Origin: Brumicola pallidula DSM 14239 = ACAM 615
GTDB taxonomy: Bacteria > Pseudomonadota > Gammaproteobacteria > Enterobacterales > Alteromonadaceae
Reading direction: 5' to 3'
NCBI RefSeq assembly: GCF_000428905.1
Contig: NZ_KE386817.1
Location: 173,339-237,338 of the forward strand
DNA length: 64,000 bases
Shown here: positions 7,991 to 16,618 of the stretch, piece by piece
How positions within the stretch are numbered: position 1 is the stretch's first letter
Layout of the letters: every line of letters starts with the position of its first letter
Notes under the pieces: generated by a model
The model's input: the letters and a program-made list of their open reading frames with translations, nothing else
What the model was told of the DNA's origin: nothing
Databases searched by the model: none
Made by a program: the position numbers and the translations under genes

Positions 7991-8593
7991 TTAAAGCACC
8001 GCGCAACCGATACGTCCGCCAGCAGCGCCAGTTGGCTGTGTTGTAAAATCATCTGCCTTTTCATGGATGATGAGAGCCGCACCGTCGTCATCAATCAAAG
8101 CAGGAAGACCATAATCGCCCCTGATAGAAACACGTTCATTAACTACAGTAAGCGTGCCCGTACCATCACTTGTAACTTCAATGTTCATCATGTCACCCGC
8201 ATGAGGACCATCTGGTGACATTGTGCCATGGGAAACGTTAGTTGGATTGAAGTGCCCCCCTGAAGACGTGAAGCCGGGCGCTTCGCACAGGCCTTTTTCA
8301 TGAAAATGCATCGCGTGGGTTCCTGCACCGTCTAAACCGCTTATGCTTATGGTTACCTGTATTCCGCCTTCAGCTAAGTCGGTTAAAGAAACAGAACCTA
8401 AGGTTGTGCCATCTGCCATTTGAATGTCGCGTACAAATGCTTCAGCCTCTGGCATTTCAGTTGAATCAGGCATAACTTCAACCTGTGACATCGCATCAGT
8501 CTCCGAGGGATCAGCCTCAGGCGGAGCGGACGGAGTACAAGCTAATATTGTGCAAGCAGAACTTAGAATAAGCGCAGTTTTTATATATGTCAT
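7991..8593 (-). CDS. sodC: Cu/Zn superoxide dismutase, lipoprotein
   Basis: A 200-residue SodC that removes superoxide in the periplasm. The N-terminus has a lipoprotein signal ending in the lipobox TILAC, then an acidic, Pro/Glu-rich spacer. The mature domain carries the copper and zinc ligands in HAMHFHEKGLCEA, GGHFNP and GPHAGD, and ends in the family-typical GGRIGCAVL with the disulfide cysteine. The start is ATG at 8593, because GGAGATC lies seven bases upstream; a further upstream frame adds 16 residues without a ribosome site. Hairpin 7955-7982 is just downstream. The lipid anchor is inferred from the lipobox. Confidence 0.93.
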   Translation of the reverse strand: MTYIKTALILSSACTILACTPSAPPEADPSETDAMSQVEVMPDSTEMPEAEAFVRDIQMADGTTLGSVSLTDLAEGGIQVTISISGLDGAGTHAMHFHEKGLCEAPGFTSSGGHFNPTNVSHGTMSPDGPHAGDMMNIEVTSDGTGTLTVVNERVSIRGDYGLPALIDDDGAALIIHEKADDFTTQPTGAAGGRIGCAVL

Positions 8594-8909
8594 AAAAGAT
8601 CTCCATTGAAATAATTGTAAATATAATTGCAAGACTAGCATGCAGTCCTATGTTATCACGCCAAGGTTGATAACTCGCAATATTCAGTTCATTAACCTCA
8701 AATCCAACAAAATCTATACCCGTTGAATAGATCAGGAATGTCGTTTACTCTCAAGGTCTATCAAGTAGTTTCACCGAAACAATTGGTGGGTCTTGGATTA
8801 AAAGGTAATGTATTTGGCGAAGAGCGTCGCAGTGACCAGGTCGATGCTATTGGAGATCTAAAGAAAACACACGTTAGTGACTCAGCTGAAAATTAATATG
8901 GATAACATA

Positions 8910-9650
8910 ATGTCAAACAACCCCACATTACTTATTACTGGCGCAGCTAAAAGACTAGGGGCCGAAACTGCACAAATATTCCACGATAATGGCTACGATA
9001 TTGCGCTGCACTATCGTCAATCAAAAGCACCCGCCCTATTACTAGCAGAAAGACTCAACAATATCCGCGCAAACTCCTGCGAAATTTTCGCTGCTGATTT
9101 AGATCAGTTAAATGAAATAGAAAAACTAGCAACTGATACAGTCCAACGCTTTGGCAAAATCGATACGCTAATTAATAACGCGTCGAGTTTTTATCCAACG
9201 AAAATAGGCACTGCTACAGAACAGCATTGGAACGACTTAATTAGCAGTAATATGAAAGCACCGTTTTTCTTATCACAGGCTTGCGCTCCATACTTGCAGA
9301 AAACCAAGGGATGCATCATTAATATTGTCGATATTTATAGTGAAAAAGCCCTAACTAATCACACCATTTACTGCATGGCTAAAGCGGGGCTTAGTATGAT
9401 GACCCAATCGCTAGCGCTAGAGTTGGCGCCAAATGTACGCGTTAATGGCGTCTCACCGGGTGCTATTCTGCAGCCCAGCGAAGGCGATTTGGCCATGCCT
9501 GACCAGACGACTATACTCGCCAAAATACCATTAGCTAGAACTGGAGAAGCGTCAGACATTGCCAATACAGCATTATTCTTGGCGACAAATGCACCTTATA
9601 TTAGCGGGCAAATTATATCAGTAGACGGCGGCAGAACTGCAGGCGCTTAA
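8910..9650 (+). CDS. SDR-family oxidoreductase, pteridine-reductase-like
   Basis: A classical short-chain dehydrogenase of about 246 residues. The N-terminal LLITGAAKRLGAE is the NADP-binding TGxxxxxG loop, with Arg following as in NADPH-preferring pteridine reductases; LINNASSF is the NNAS motif, YCMAKAG the catalytic YxxxK, and SPGAI and SVDGGR close the fold. The GAAKRLG start and ALHYRQS cofactor loop fit pteridine reductase / FolM-like enzymes that reduce dihydropterins. Starts at GTG 8877, ATG 8898 or ATG 8910 are possible; I chose 8910 because family members begin a few residues before LLITG. No partner gene for folate synthesis is adjacent, so the substrate is not certain. Confidence 0.8.
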   Translation: MSNNPTLLITGAAKRLGAETAQIFHDNGYDIALHYRQSKAPALLLAERLNNIRANSCEIFAADLDQLNEIEKLATDTVQRFGKIDTLINNASSFYPTKIGTATEQHWNDLISSNMKAPFFLSQACAPYLQKTKGCIINIVDIYSEKALTNHTIYCMAKAGLSMMTQSLALELAPNVRVNGVSPGAILQPSEGDLAMPDQTTILAKIPLARTGEASDIANTALFLATNAPYISGQIISVDGGRTAGA

Positions 9651-10509
9651 ACTATAGAGTCGCGTTTTCATGCCATCAAATCTTAGCCAGCCACATATCT
9701 TTTTCATCTAAGTTAAATTCTGTTGCCGTTGTTTGATAGGCTTTATAGTATCCTAGCGAGAGTGAAGCAATCGATAGTCGCAATGGAAGGTTGTGGTGCG
9801 TCTCATTAATGAGGACACTAAGGATGAGGACGGAGGTGACAAGTCAGGAAAGAGCAAACCTTAACTGTCGCCTACTTAAGTTGCGGGTGAATTCTTGGAA
9901 CTTGATACCGCATTAAAATATATGTCAGGGATATCGATGACGCCACAGGCGCCATCGTTGATAAATGTAATCCGCTTCGCTGGGGTTAGGAAAGTGCAGA
10001 TTTTGCTGCAGCCAACTCGGTTTGGCTGTTGGCAGTGAGTAAATCACCATCAGAAGATTCCCAAAGTAGTTATTCGCTCTGCGATGGTGTCTGTTATGTC
10101 GCGCACCGCTTCTACTTGAGGGTAAGGGCCAAATCGAGCAGTGCTGCCATTAGATCGTCTAAAAGTGAACTTTGCCAAAAGTGGCATAAAGCCCCTCTCT
10201 GTGACCTAATCACGCTATCAATTACGCAAGCCCTTTGTTAAGCATCAGCAACCGTCTGCGACTTATCTGAGCTGTGTACCATTCCTTCGAATTTCTGAAT
10301 GTTTTTTATATGCGATTCAACAAACGAATATTGATTAAATACCCTTTATAACTTCAATAAAGATAGCTAAGCGCCCTTAACAGAATACTGATCCCCCATT
10401 TATTATGTTGAATTAAATTCAACATAATAAATTGAACCAAAAGGTGAACTCAGATATCGTTTGAAGTCTAATAAAACAAATTCAAAACGAGTGGATCTGC
10501 AGCCTCGTT
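9651..10509. other. 859-bp region with decayed coding fragments
   Basis: No intact gene. Minus strand 9676-9843 is open for 55 codons, ends LDEKDMWLAKI and reads like a protein C-terminus, but has no start codon and I do not recognise it. Minus strand near 10050-10130 encodes VRDITDTIAERITTLG, which resembles the helix of Dps-type ferritins; sequence on both sides is broken by stops and frame changes. A plus-strand frame at 10029-10241 lacks protein-like composition. I read the region as old gene remains. Confidence 0.35.
10399..10431. repeat. 33-bp perfect AT-rich palindrome
   Basis: TTTATTATGTTGAATT, one central A, then the exact reverse complement. It lies 78 bp before the orphan membrane-protein gene. 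It could be an operator, a hairpin ending leftover transcription, or the end of a mobile cassette. No T-tract follows. Confidence 0.65.
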
Positions 10510-11016
10510 ATGCATTATTTAAAGTTTGGAGTTTCTGTGACGGATAAGATAATTGTTCCTTTATCACTGCGCGTATTGAATAGAATAGCAAAACACTATT
10601 CAGTGACTGTGGTAGGTATCGTTTTATTTAATGTATGCTCTTTGTTTACTTCAATAATCCTAAAAGATTTTGATTGGTTAGCTGCATCCGGTGGTGTCAC
10701 AACTATATTTGGTGTATTACTGACAGTCAGTCATTCAGTGCCAAAAACAGATGAAGAGGTTCAGTATTATGTAGCTTCAATATTCCCAAAATCTGGAGAT
10801 GGGATAATGTCTGAGCTTCCAACAGCAAGAGGAGTTAATCTATCAATTCCTGAAGTTAGTGAGGACAATGAAGCGCTAATGAAGAACACAGCCAAAAAAG
10901 TCCTCAAAATTGAGTCAATCGGTGTAACGTTGACTATCATAGGTACTTTACTTTGGGCATATTCTGGTTTTTTAACAAACTTTATATATCCATATAAATG
11001 CCTAACAAGTTGTTAA
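10510..11016 (+). CDS. Orphan membrane protein, possible integron-type cassette gene
   Basis: A 168-residue protein of unknown family. Hydrophobic segments lie at about 32-52 and 58-78 and near the C-terminus (about 138-160), with a soluble loop of about 60 residues between them. It has no catalytic motif I recognise. Its 3' end runs into a sequence resembling an integron attC site (GCCTAACAAG at 11000-11009), so the last residues KCLTSC are read through that site, as is usual for cassette genes. The surrounding DNA is full of remnants, consistent with an acquired gene. ATG 10510 is the first Met; the first ten residues are uncertain. Confidence 0.55.
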   Translation: MHYLKFGVSVTDKIIVPLSLRVLNRIAKHYSVTVVGIVLFNVCSLFTSIILKDFDWLAASGGVTTIFGVLLTVSHSVPKTDEEVQYYVASIFPKSGDGIMSELPTARGVNLSIPEVSEDNEALMKNTAKKVLKIESIGVTLTIIGTLLWAYSGFLTNFIYPYKCLTSC

Positions 11017-11052
11017 AAAAGGACCAAAAAAGCTTTTTGTTGCTTGTTAGTT
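11000..11052. other. attC-like recombination site (integron cassette end)
   Basis: GCCTAAC at 11000-11006 fits the RYYYAAC core. TAACAAG at 11003-11009 pairs with CTTGTTA at 11043-11049, and the middle CAAAAAAGCTTTTTG is self-complementary, giving the imperfect long hairpin typical of attC. The 3' core GTTAGTT only partly fits GTTRRRY. No integron integrase or second cassette is visible, so this is a tentative, possibly degenerate site. Confidence 0.4.
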
Positions 11053-11278
11053 ACGCGTTGAGGCTCTGATATAAAAACCAGCAGAATAGTATTTGAAGTA
11101 CATTTGCGCACATTATTAGTGCAAAATCGATCTAATTTAGTGACTTTATTGACTAGTTTTTACATATTTAAATCTTTGAGTTTTGCGACTGCCCTGCACT
11201 GCGGGCTTAACAATAATTGTATTTAAAGGTATTGAATTTGCACCAGCAACGCTGACACTTGCAGTCAATCGAAATACC

Positions 11279-11780
11279 ATGGATATTCTTATTGAAAAAA
11301 AGCCAAAAGCTGAGTTATATGTTCACTTTAAAGGAACGTCAAAGCCCGAGTTAATTTTTGCACTGGCCAAGACTTAATCAATTGACCGCTAACCCTCATA
11401 TTATTGCGGAGATGCTAGTAAAAAACATGTAGGCGTTTGGCGAAGAAGGCTTGTTGTATTTGGAAACATAAGTAAGTGCCAGTAATTTTTTAGACCCAAA
11501 TGTAAAGTCTATTCCCAAACAAGAAGCGGTTAATATTTACCGTAAACGACTCGTCCAAAAAGATGCCAAAGAAACAGGAGTCACCGTTAGGCTGCCAAAA
11601 GCAGTGCTGCGCTTTTTACCAAAGGCTGAAAAACAAGCCCTACTTAACCCGTTCAACAGTAAGATGGCAACCTTTACTCAAGGCCTTAAAGAAGATGGAA
11701 AGTTTGATCTAAAATCGATTCAAACCCGGCATTTTATCTGTAATAACTATGCCATTTGTATAAACGATAAAGTTAAGTAA
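11279..11780 (+). pseudogene. Probable adenosine deaminase family remnant
   Basis: The frame from ATG 11279 opens MDILIEKKPKAELYVHFKGT then SKPELIFALAKT before a stop at 11377. This closely resembles the first residues of adenosine deaminases (KAELHxHxxGxxxPEL), although the second metal-ligand His of the family is Val here. A second fragment on the same strand, from about 11470 to the stop at 11780, contains TGVTVRLPKAVLRFLPKAEK in a frame with no start codon. Between them the sequence is broken by stops. Most of the catalytic barrel is missing, so no activity is expected. The first fragment is the stronger match; linking the second to the same gene is inference. Confidence 0.45.
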
Positions 11781-11876
11781 GCTTGAGTCTTGGCGATGCA
11801 CTTAGTGCCCGCGTGAAGCGAAAAACCAGAGATGTTAGCTAATTGACCATAGCAATGCAGATCGAACGCTAGGCGC

Positions 11877-12761
11877 TCAAAGCGCTGTATCAAGAAGCAT
11901 CATCAGCACAAATCCAATTATAAGCCCACCCGTTGCCCAGCTTTCATGCCCGGCGCGATGGGATTCGGGGATCATTTCATGACTGATCACAAACAGCATA
12001 GCACCTGCCGCAATTGCCAATCCCCAAGGCAGAAGATGAGTCGAAAGGCCGATCAATGCGACGCCCAACACGGCCGCAATAGGCTCCACTAAACCAGAAA
12101 AAACACCAACGCCAAGGGCTGCGCCTTTACTGTAACCAACGCTCATCAAGGCCAAAGCCACCACAAAGCCTTCGGGAATATCCTGTATCGCAATACCCAC
12201 CGCTAGGGCTTTTGCACCCACCAGATCCGGCCCGGCAAATGAAACACCAATCGCCATGCCTTCAGGAAAGTTGTGCAACACGATTGCCGTGACAAAAAGC
12301 CAAACCCGCTTGAGCTTTGTTGCCTGCTCGATATTGACTTCAGATCGGGCGCCACCTTCAAGGCCTTTCACAAAATGCTCATGCGGCACAAACCGCTCAA
12401 TCATAAGCAAACCCAGAGCGCCCAGTATGATGCCACCGCCAACAATGCCCCCAGCCAGCCAGGAGCCTGCACCCTGATCAGCAGCAGTATCCAGTGCCGG
12501 TATAATCAATGAAAACGACGTTGCTGCCAGCATCACTCCCGCGCCAAACCCCATTAGCGTATCGATAAAGCGCTGCGAAAGCTGGCGCGTTAAAAGCGCT
12601 GGGATCGTACCCAGCGCAGTTGCCGCAGCGGCAAGCATGCCACCTAGCAGCGCGCCCGTCATGTGCGGGTCATTCGCCGCTAAGCGCGAGTATATGCCGG
12701 GCAACAACGCGACGAAACCACCGATAAGAATCGCCAGAACTAACCAATATCGCAATGCCAT
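11877..12761 (-). CDS. ZIP-family divalent metal transporter
   Basis: A 294-residue inner-membrane protein with about eight helices. Helix 4 carries the ZIP metal motif HNFPEGMAIG and helix 5 the partner motif IQDIPEGFVVA; HEMIPESHR near the C-terminus is a third family signature. Between helices 3 and 4 is a polar loop starting with a His/Glu pair (FVPHEHFVKG). ZIP proteins import zinc, iron or manganese; the substrate cannot be assigned from sequence. The gene is visibly richer in G+C than its neighbours (mid-50s percent by eye against low 40s) and lies alone among remnants, so it was probably acquired. No metal-regulator gene is adjacent. Confidence 0.88.
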   Translation of the reverse strand: MALRYWLVLAILIGGFVALLPGIYSRLAANDPHMTGALLGGMLAAAATALGTIPALLTRQLSQRFIDTLMGFGAGVMLAATSFSLIIPALDTAADQGAGSWLAGGIVGGGIILGALGLLMIERFVPHEHFVKGLEGGARSEVNIEQATKLKRVWLFVTAIVLHNFPEGMAIGVSFAGPDLVGAKALAVGIAIQDIPEGFVVALALMSVGYSKGAALGVGVFSGLVEPIAAVLGVALIGLSTHLLPWGLAIAAGAMLFVISHEMIPESHRAGHESWATGGLIIGFVLMMLLDTAL

Positions 12762-13146
12762 AAACTCACCTTAGGTTGATAGTATCGCGGATGTGCATGT
12801 AACAAGAATAAACCACATACCTGATCGATTCAACAGGGTCTGATTTTGCTGGTCCTGGCAACTTTACCGGTTTCCTTAGAATGACAGCTTATACATTTTC
12901 AGTATTTTCCTTAGGTTTTGCATACGCTGCATTGTCTGTATTGGCTTGGAAACAGGGCGTCATTTACGTCACTTTTTACCTGTACAGGCAAAATAGCGTT
13001 AATTAACTATCTATTACAAACAGCCGTTGGCGTGACTATATTTTATCTTTGCTAGATACCATCTATGTTCTTATTGCACTGCTTTAGTGGTAATGTATGT
13101 TTTAAGTTCTCCTGTAATAATCAACTAATAAGTGGTCATAAACGAT
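12762..13146. other. Intergenic region with a possible 41-residue membrane peptide
   Basis: A plus-strand frame at 12881-13006 begins MTAYTFSVFSLGFAYAAL and contains one membrane-like helix. The frame is open for about 20 codons further upstream without a start, suggesting a gene remnant rather than a designed small gene. The palindrome CCTGTACAGG lies at 12979-12988. No ribosome site is evident. Confidence 0.25.
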
Positions 13147-13899
13147 ATGAGTAAATTACTTAACTGGTTTGCAGTGCTAAGTGCGTTAGGATTTCCACTT
13201 GCGCTGGTCGGATTTAGACTGGGTCTATACGAATTTGGAACAAGTTTTAAGATTTTAAACTATTCTTTTTATTTGGCAGTTGCGGTGCTTTTAGTCGGCC
13301 TTGTTCTGTTTTTTGTGCATCGGCGCTCTAAACCAACGAGCAGTCGAAGCGCCATGATAGCGGTAGCAATAAGTGTAATTCCAATTGTAGGCTTGGGTTC
13401 TCAGGTATTTGTCGCAAGTTCGGTACCCGCAATTCATAACATTTCTACTGATATTGTCGACCCTCCTCAGTTTCGCGCAATTGTTGATCTTCGCGGCGCA
13501 GGCACGAATCCTCTGGCATATACTATTGAGAACGGCAATCTAGGTGAAATTCAGAGAAATGCATACCCAGATATTAAAACAATTACCGCAAATATCGACA
13601 TAGCTAACGCCTTTGATAAAGCTGTTTTTGTCGCCGATAGTTTAGGTTGGGACATCGTCAATAAAAACATAGGTGGGAAAACCGTCAATAAAAATCAAGC
13701 CAATGAGGGCATCATCGAAGCGACACAAACAACCACTTTATGGCAATTTAAGGATGACATCGTTATTAGACTGCGGTCAAATTCGCAAACGCCAGATGCT
13801 ACATATATCGATTTGCGCTCAGTGTCGAGGATTGGTCAGAGTGATTTGGGCGCCAATGCGAAAAGAATTCAACGCTTTATAGACCAATTCAATAGCTAA
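13147..13899 (+). CDS. DUF1499 family membrane-anchored protein
   Basis: A 250-residue protein with three hydrophobic segments in the first 100 residues, followed by a DUF1499 domain: HNISTDIVDPPQF, then YPDIKTITANIDIANAFDKA, and the C-terminal TYIDLRSVSRIGQSDLGANA plus RIQRF. The function of DUF1499 is not established. The domain is probably exposed on the periplasmic side after the last helix. The start could be GTG 13132 or ATG 13147; I prefer the ATG, which begins directly before the first helix. The gene stands alone, with no operon partner. Confidence 0.8.
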   Translation: MSKLLNWFAVLSALGFPLALVGFRLGLYEFGTSFKILNYSFYLAVAVLLVGLVLFFVHRRSKPTSSRSAMIAVAISVIPIVGLGSQVFVASSVPAIHNISTDIVDPPQFRAIVDLRGAGTNPLAYTIENGNLGEIQRNAYPDIKTITANIDIANAFDKAVFVADSLGWDIVNKNIGGKTVNKNQANEGIIEATQTTTLWQFKDDIVIRLRSNSQTPDATYIDLRSVSRIGQSDLGANAKRIQRFIDQFNS

Positions 13900-14224
13900 A
13901 AATGCATCTGCAAATAGCGGGTGTAGATCAAAACAAGTCATTTGCAACAAGGTAATCAGTGCGGCCCTAACATTAAGATCGTCTTGACGTTTGGCTCAAC
14001 TTCAACACGGGTGATATTCATACAGAGCTGACATTTATGCAAAATTGCAACTAACAGAAGCGTTATCGGGCAGTTTGGGTAAAAACGATAGGTCGTTTTA
14101 TAATTATTTGAAAGAATAATTTCCTAATAAGGGTCTACTAAGCCAAGCTACTGCCTGCAGCAACACTGTTTGTCTATGATCACTTAATGTCAGACAGCGT
14201 ATTGATACTGTTTTAACTAATTAC
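13900..14224. other. Leader region of the TonB-receptor operon
   Basis: A 325-bp gap without a gene. I looked for a Fur box, a cobalamin riboswitch core and a TPP riboswitch core, which would indicate the receptor's substrate, and found none that is convincing. Confidence 0.4.
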
Positions 14225-16606
14225 ATGGATTTATCAAATATGCGACGAAATTCGTCTACACCGCGCCACTCGCTTGTTGCGCTATCTATCCTGCTTTCAC
14301 TTTTTTGTTTTACAGTCGCGGCTCAGCAAACAACAGAAGCGTCAATTGAAGTTATTAAGGTCACTGATAGCGGGTCTAATGCGAGTTTAATGTCACCTAA
14401 AGAGGCTTTAATCAATGGACCTTTTGGCGATGGCTTAACCATCGAAGATATTCCACGTTCAATAACCCCCATCTCGGCTCAAATGATGGAAGCACTGAAT
14501 ATCACGACCTTGCAAGATATTTTAGCCGTTAGCCCAAATACTTATGCTGCGACAGGTTTTGGCGCTCCTAGCCTACCAACAATCAGAGGACAATTAGGCG
14601 AATTACTGCAAGACGGCGTGAGACGTCAAGCAGGTAACAATGGCTTTGGTGTGCCGCTATCATTCAACGCAATTGAACAAATTGACGTTGTAAAAGGACC
14701 ACCTCCAGTATTATTTGGCACCAGTCAACGCAACGGTGGGTTTGTTAATTTACAGTCTAAACGAGCATCAATCACCGAACAAGACAGTCAATTTTCTGTT
14801 TCAGCAGGCAGATGGGATAGTTATCGCGCCCAAATAGATACGTCAATGGTGTTAGTTAAAAATAAAAGCGGCTTGCGGCTAAGCTATGAGCGTATCGACA
14901 ATGGTGACTTTTATGATTTCAGCTCATATCAAAGCGACAGCTTGTATGGAGCACTTCTATTCGTGCCAGACTCCGACAGCAGCTGGAATATTAACTTTGA
15001 ATATTATGATGTGCAGTTTACTGACAACGCAGGTATAAATCGACCTACCCAAAATCTGATTGATAATGGCTTGTATATCACAGGCCAAGGCGTTCAAGCT
15101 AACGGCAGCTTCATTCCTGGCGCTGGCGCAATCATCTCACCGACGGCGCAAATTGTCATCGACAGAAGTCGAGTATTCACAGACCCAGATAATATCAACA
15201 ATGCGACAACCTTCTTAATGCACAGCATCTACCGACGTCAACTTAACGATAGAATAAACCTAAAAAACACCACCTATTATCAACACCTTGAGCGTGAAGG
15301 AATTGCCCAAAATAGTTTTGTAGAAATTATTGATGCTGCTAAAACTGCGCAAAACCGCACCGAATTAGCATACAGTTGGAACGACAATCAACAAAGCATA
15401 TTGGCAATTGATGTTCGCTATAATAGTGTACTTGGCTATAGTCAATTTACCACAGAAGCCGATGCTCCAATCGACCTAACTGGCCCTATCACAAACCGGC
15501 GCATCCCACTGACAAATACACAACAAGACCGCTTAGTCGAGCTACGTCCTGGTGTATTTGTTTCGCCCGGTGGGCAATACGATATTAATGGTGACGGCAT
15601 GGGTGACTTTTCCCTATCAGACACCACTGATTCAAGCAGCTTACAAACCGGTTTGGCCGTGCAGCACGACAGCAAATGGACTGACGACCTCAGCACAAGT
15701 ATCGGCTTGCGACTTGATTATTACGATGTTAACGCCCAAGACCCCATTGCGCCGCGGGGACAAATTGCTGCTTACGACAGTATTAATGATATGCTGCTCT
15801 CTAGGCAAATTAGCGTGACTTACACTATTACTCCTTCGTTAACCTCATATCTTGCCACCAGTTACAATGAAGCCACTTCAAACAGCATGGCAGGAGGCAA
15901 TACCTTGAGTGGTGATAACACCATTAGCGAGCTAAATTTTGCCACCGATAATAGTTTATTTGAAGTGGGTCTAAAGTATGCACCCGACGACAGCGGATGG
16001 TATATAGATGGCGCTTGGTTTAATCAAAAGAGAAGCCAGAGAAACCGAGATGGCAGCAACACAGGAATTCGTTCAACAGGTTTAGAAGTGCAAGCCTTTT
16101 ATAGCGCCGAGCGCTTTTGGCTCAACGCCGGATATACTTACGTAGATGTGCGTTACGACAACAGCGGAGCAAGCCAAGAATCTCGACAGGTAGCCGATGC
16201 TTTTGACAACTCCCGCCCTGATATTATTCAAGGAACGGCCTTAGGCTCGCCTAACTTCACGCCATTTCCAGAATCAACTAATCGGCTACAAGGGATCCCG
16301 CAGCAAAGCTTAGGGTTAAGCGCAGGTGTTAACATCAAAGAGCACTGGACCATAGGTTTCTCGGGCATCTACACAAAGAGTTACCCCTTAGATTTTTTAG
16401 CAACGGTGATGATCCGCGATCAGGTTACCCTCAATGTGAATACTCGTTATATGTTTAGTGAGCGGTTAGCCCTTCGTTTTGCACTTACTAATATTACCAA
16501 TGAAAAAAATTGGCGACCGGTTTTCGAAGGCGGATTTTTTGGCTCAACATTAGTCTTTCCAGAACTGCCCATTCATGGCGAAGTGAAGCTGACCTACTCA
16601 TTTTAA
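14225..16606 (+). CDS. TonB-dependent outer-membrane receptor
   Basis: A 793-residue receptor. The signal peptide ends near AAQQ (about residue 35). The plug domain contains IEDIPRSITPISAQMMEAL, VSPNTYAATGFGAPSLPTIRG and IEQIDVVKGPPPVLFG, characteristic of siderophore-type receptors; the rest is a 22-strand beta barrel ending LTYSF with the terminal aromatic. It takes up a scarce ligand using TonB energy. It heads a run of seven genes with 3-13 bp gaps or short overlaps, including an ABC importer whose binding protein would accept the ligand in the periplasm. The ligand is unknown; plug similarity suggests a metal chelate, but no Fur box is evident. ATG 14240 is an alternative start. Confidence 0.9.
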   Translation: MDLSNMRRNSSTPRHSLVALSILLSLFCFTVAAQQTTEASIEVIKVTDSGSNASLMSPKEALINGPFGDGLTIEDIPRSITPISAQMMEALNITTLQDILAVSPNTYAATGFGAPSLPTIRGQLGELLQDGVRRQAGNNGFGVPLSFNAIEQIDVVKGPPPVLFGTSQRNGGFVNLQSKRASITEQDSQFSVSAGRWDSYRAQIDTSMVLVKNKSGLRLSYERIDNGDFYDFSSYQSDSLYGALLFVPDSDSSWNINFEYYDVQFTDNAGINRPTQNLIDNGLYITGQGVQANGSFIPGAGAIISPTAQIVIDRSRVFTDPDNINNATTFLMHSIYRRQLNDRINLKNTTYYQHLEREGIAQNSFVEIIDAAKTAQNRTELAYSWNDNQQSILAIDVRYNSVLGYSQFTTEADAPIDLTGPITNRRIPLTNTQQDRLVELRPGVFVSPGGQYDINGDGMGDFSLSDTTDSSSLQTGLAVQHDSKWTDDLSTSIGLRLDYYDVNAQDPIAPRGQIAAYDSINDMLLSRQISVTYTITPSLTSYLATSYNEATSNSMAGGNTLSGDNTISELNFATDNSLFEVGLKYAPDDSGWYIDGAWFNQKRSQRNRDGSNTGIRSTGLEVQAFYSAERFWLNAGYTYVDVRYDNSGASQESRQVADAFDNSRPDIIQGTALGSPNFTPFPESTNRLQGIPQQSLGLSAGVNIKEHWTIGFSGIYTKSYPLDFLATVMIRDQVTLNVNTRYMFSERLALRFALTNITNEKNWRPVFEGGFFGSTLVFPELPIHGEVKLTYSF

Positions 16607-16618
16607 GGAAGTAACAAC

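Noticed and set aside
8738-8896. A 52-codon frame upstream of the SDR gene (MSFTLKVYQVV start)
   Set aside because: The only purine-rich stretch is two bases from the ATG, composition is not protein-like enough, and no family is recognised.
10029-10241. A 70-codon plus-strand frame
   Set aside because: Cys/Ser-rich random-looking translation without a ribosome site; minus-strand Dps-like remnant overlaps it.
13900-14224. Cobalamin or TPP riboswitch upstream of the TonB receptor operon
   Set aside because: I looked for the conserved cores of both and saw neither; a covariance-model search would settle it.
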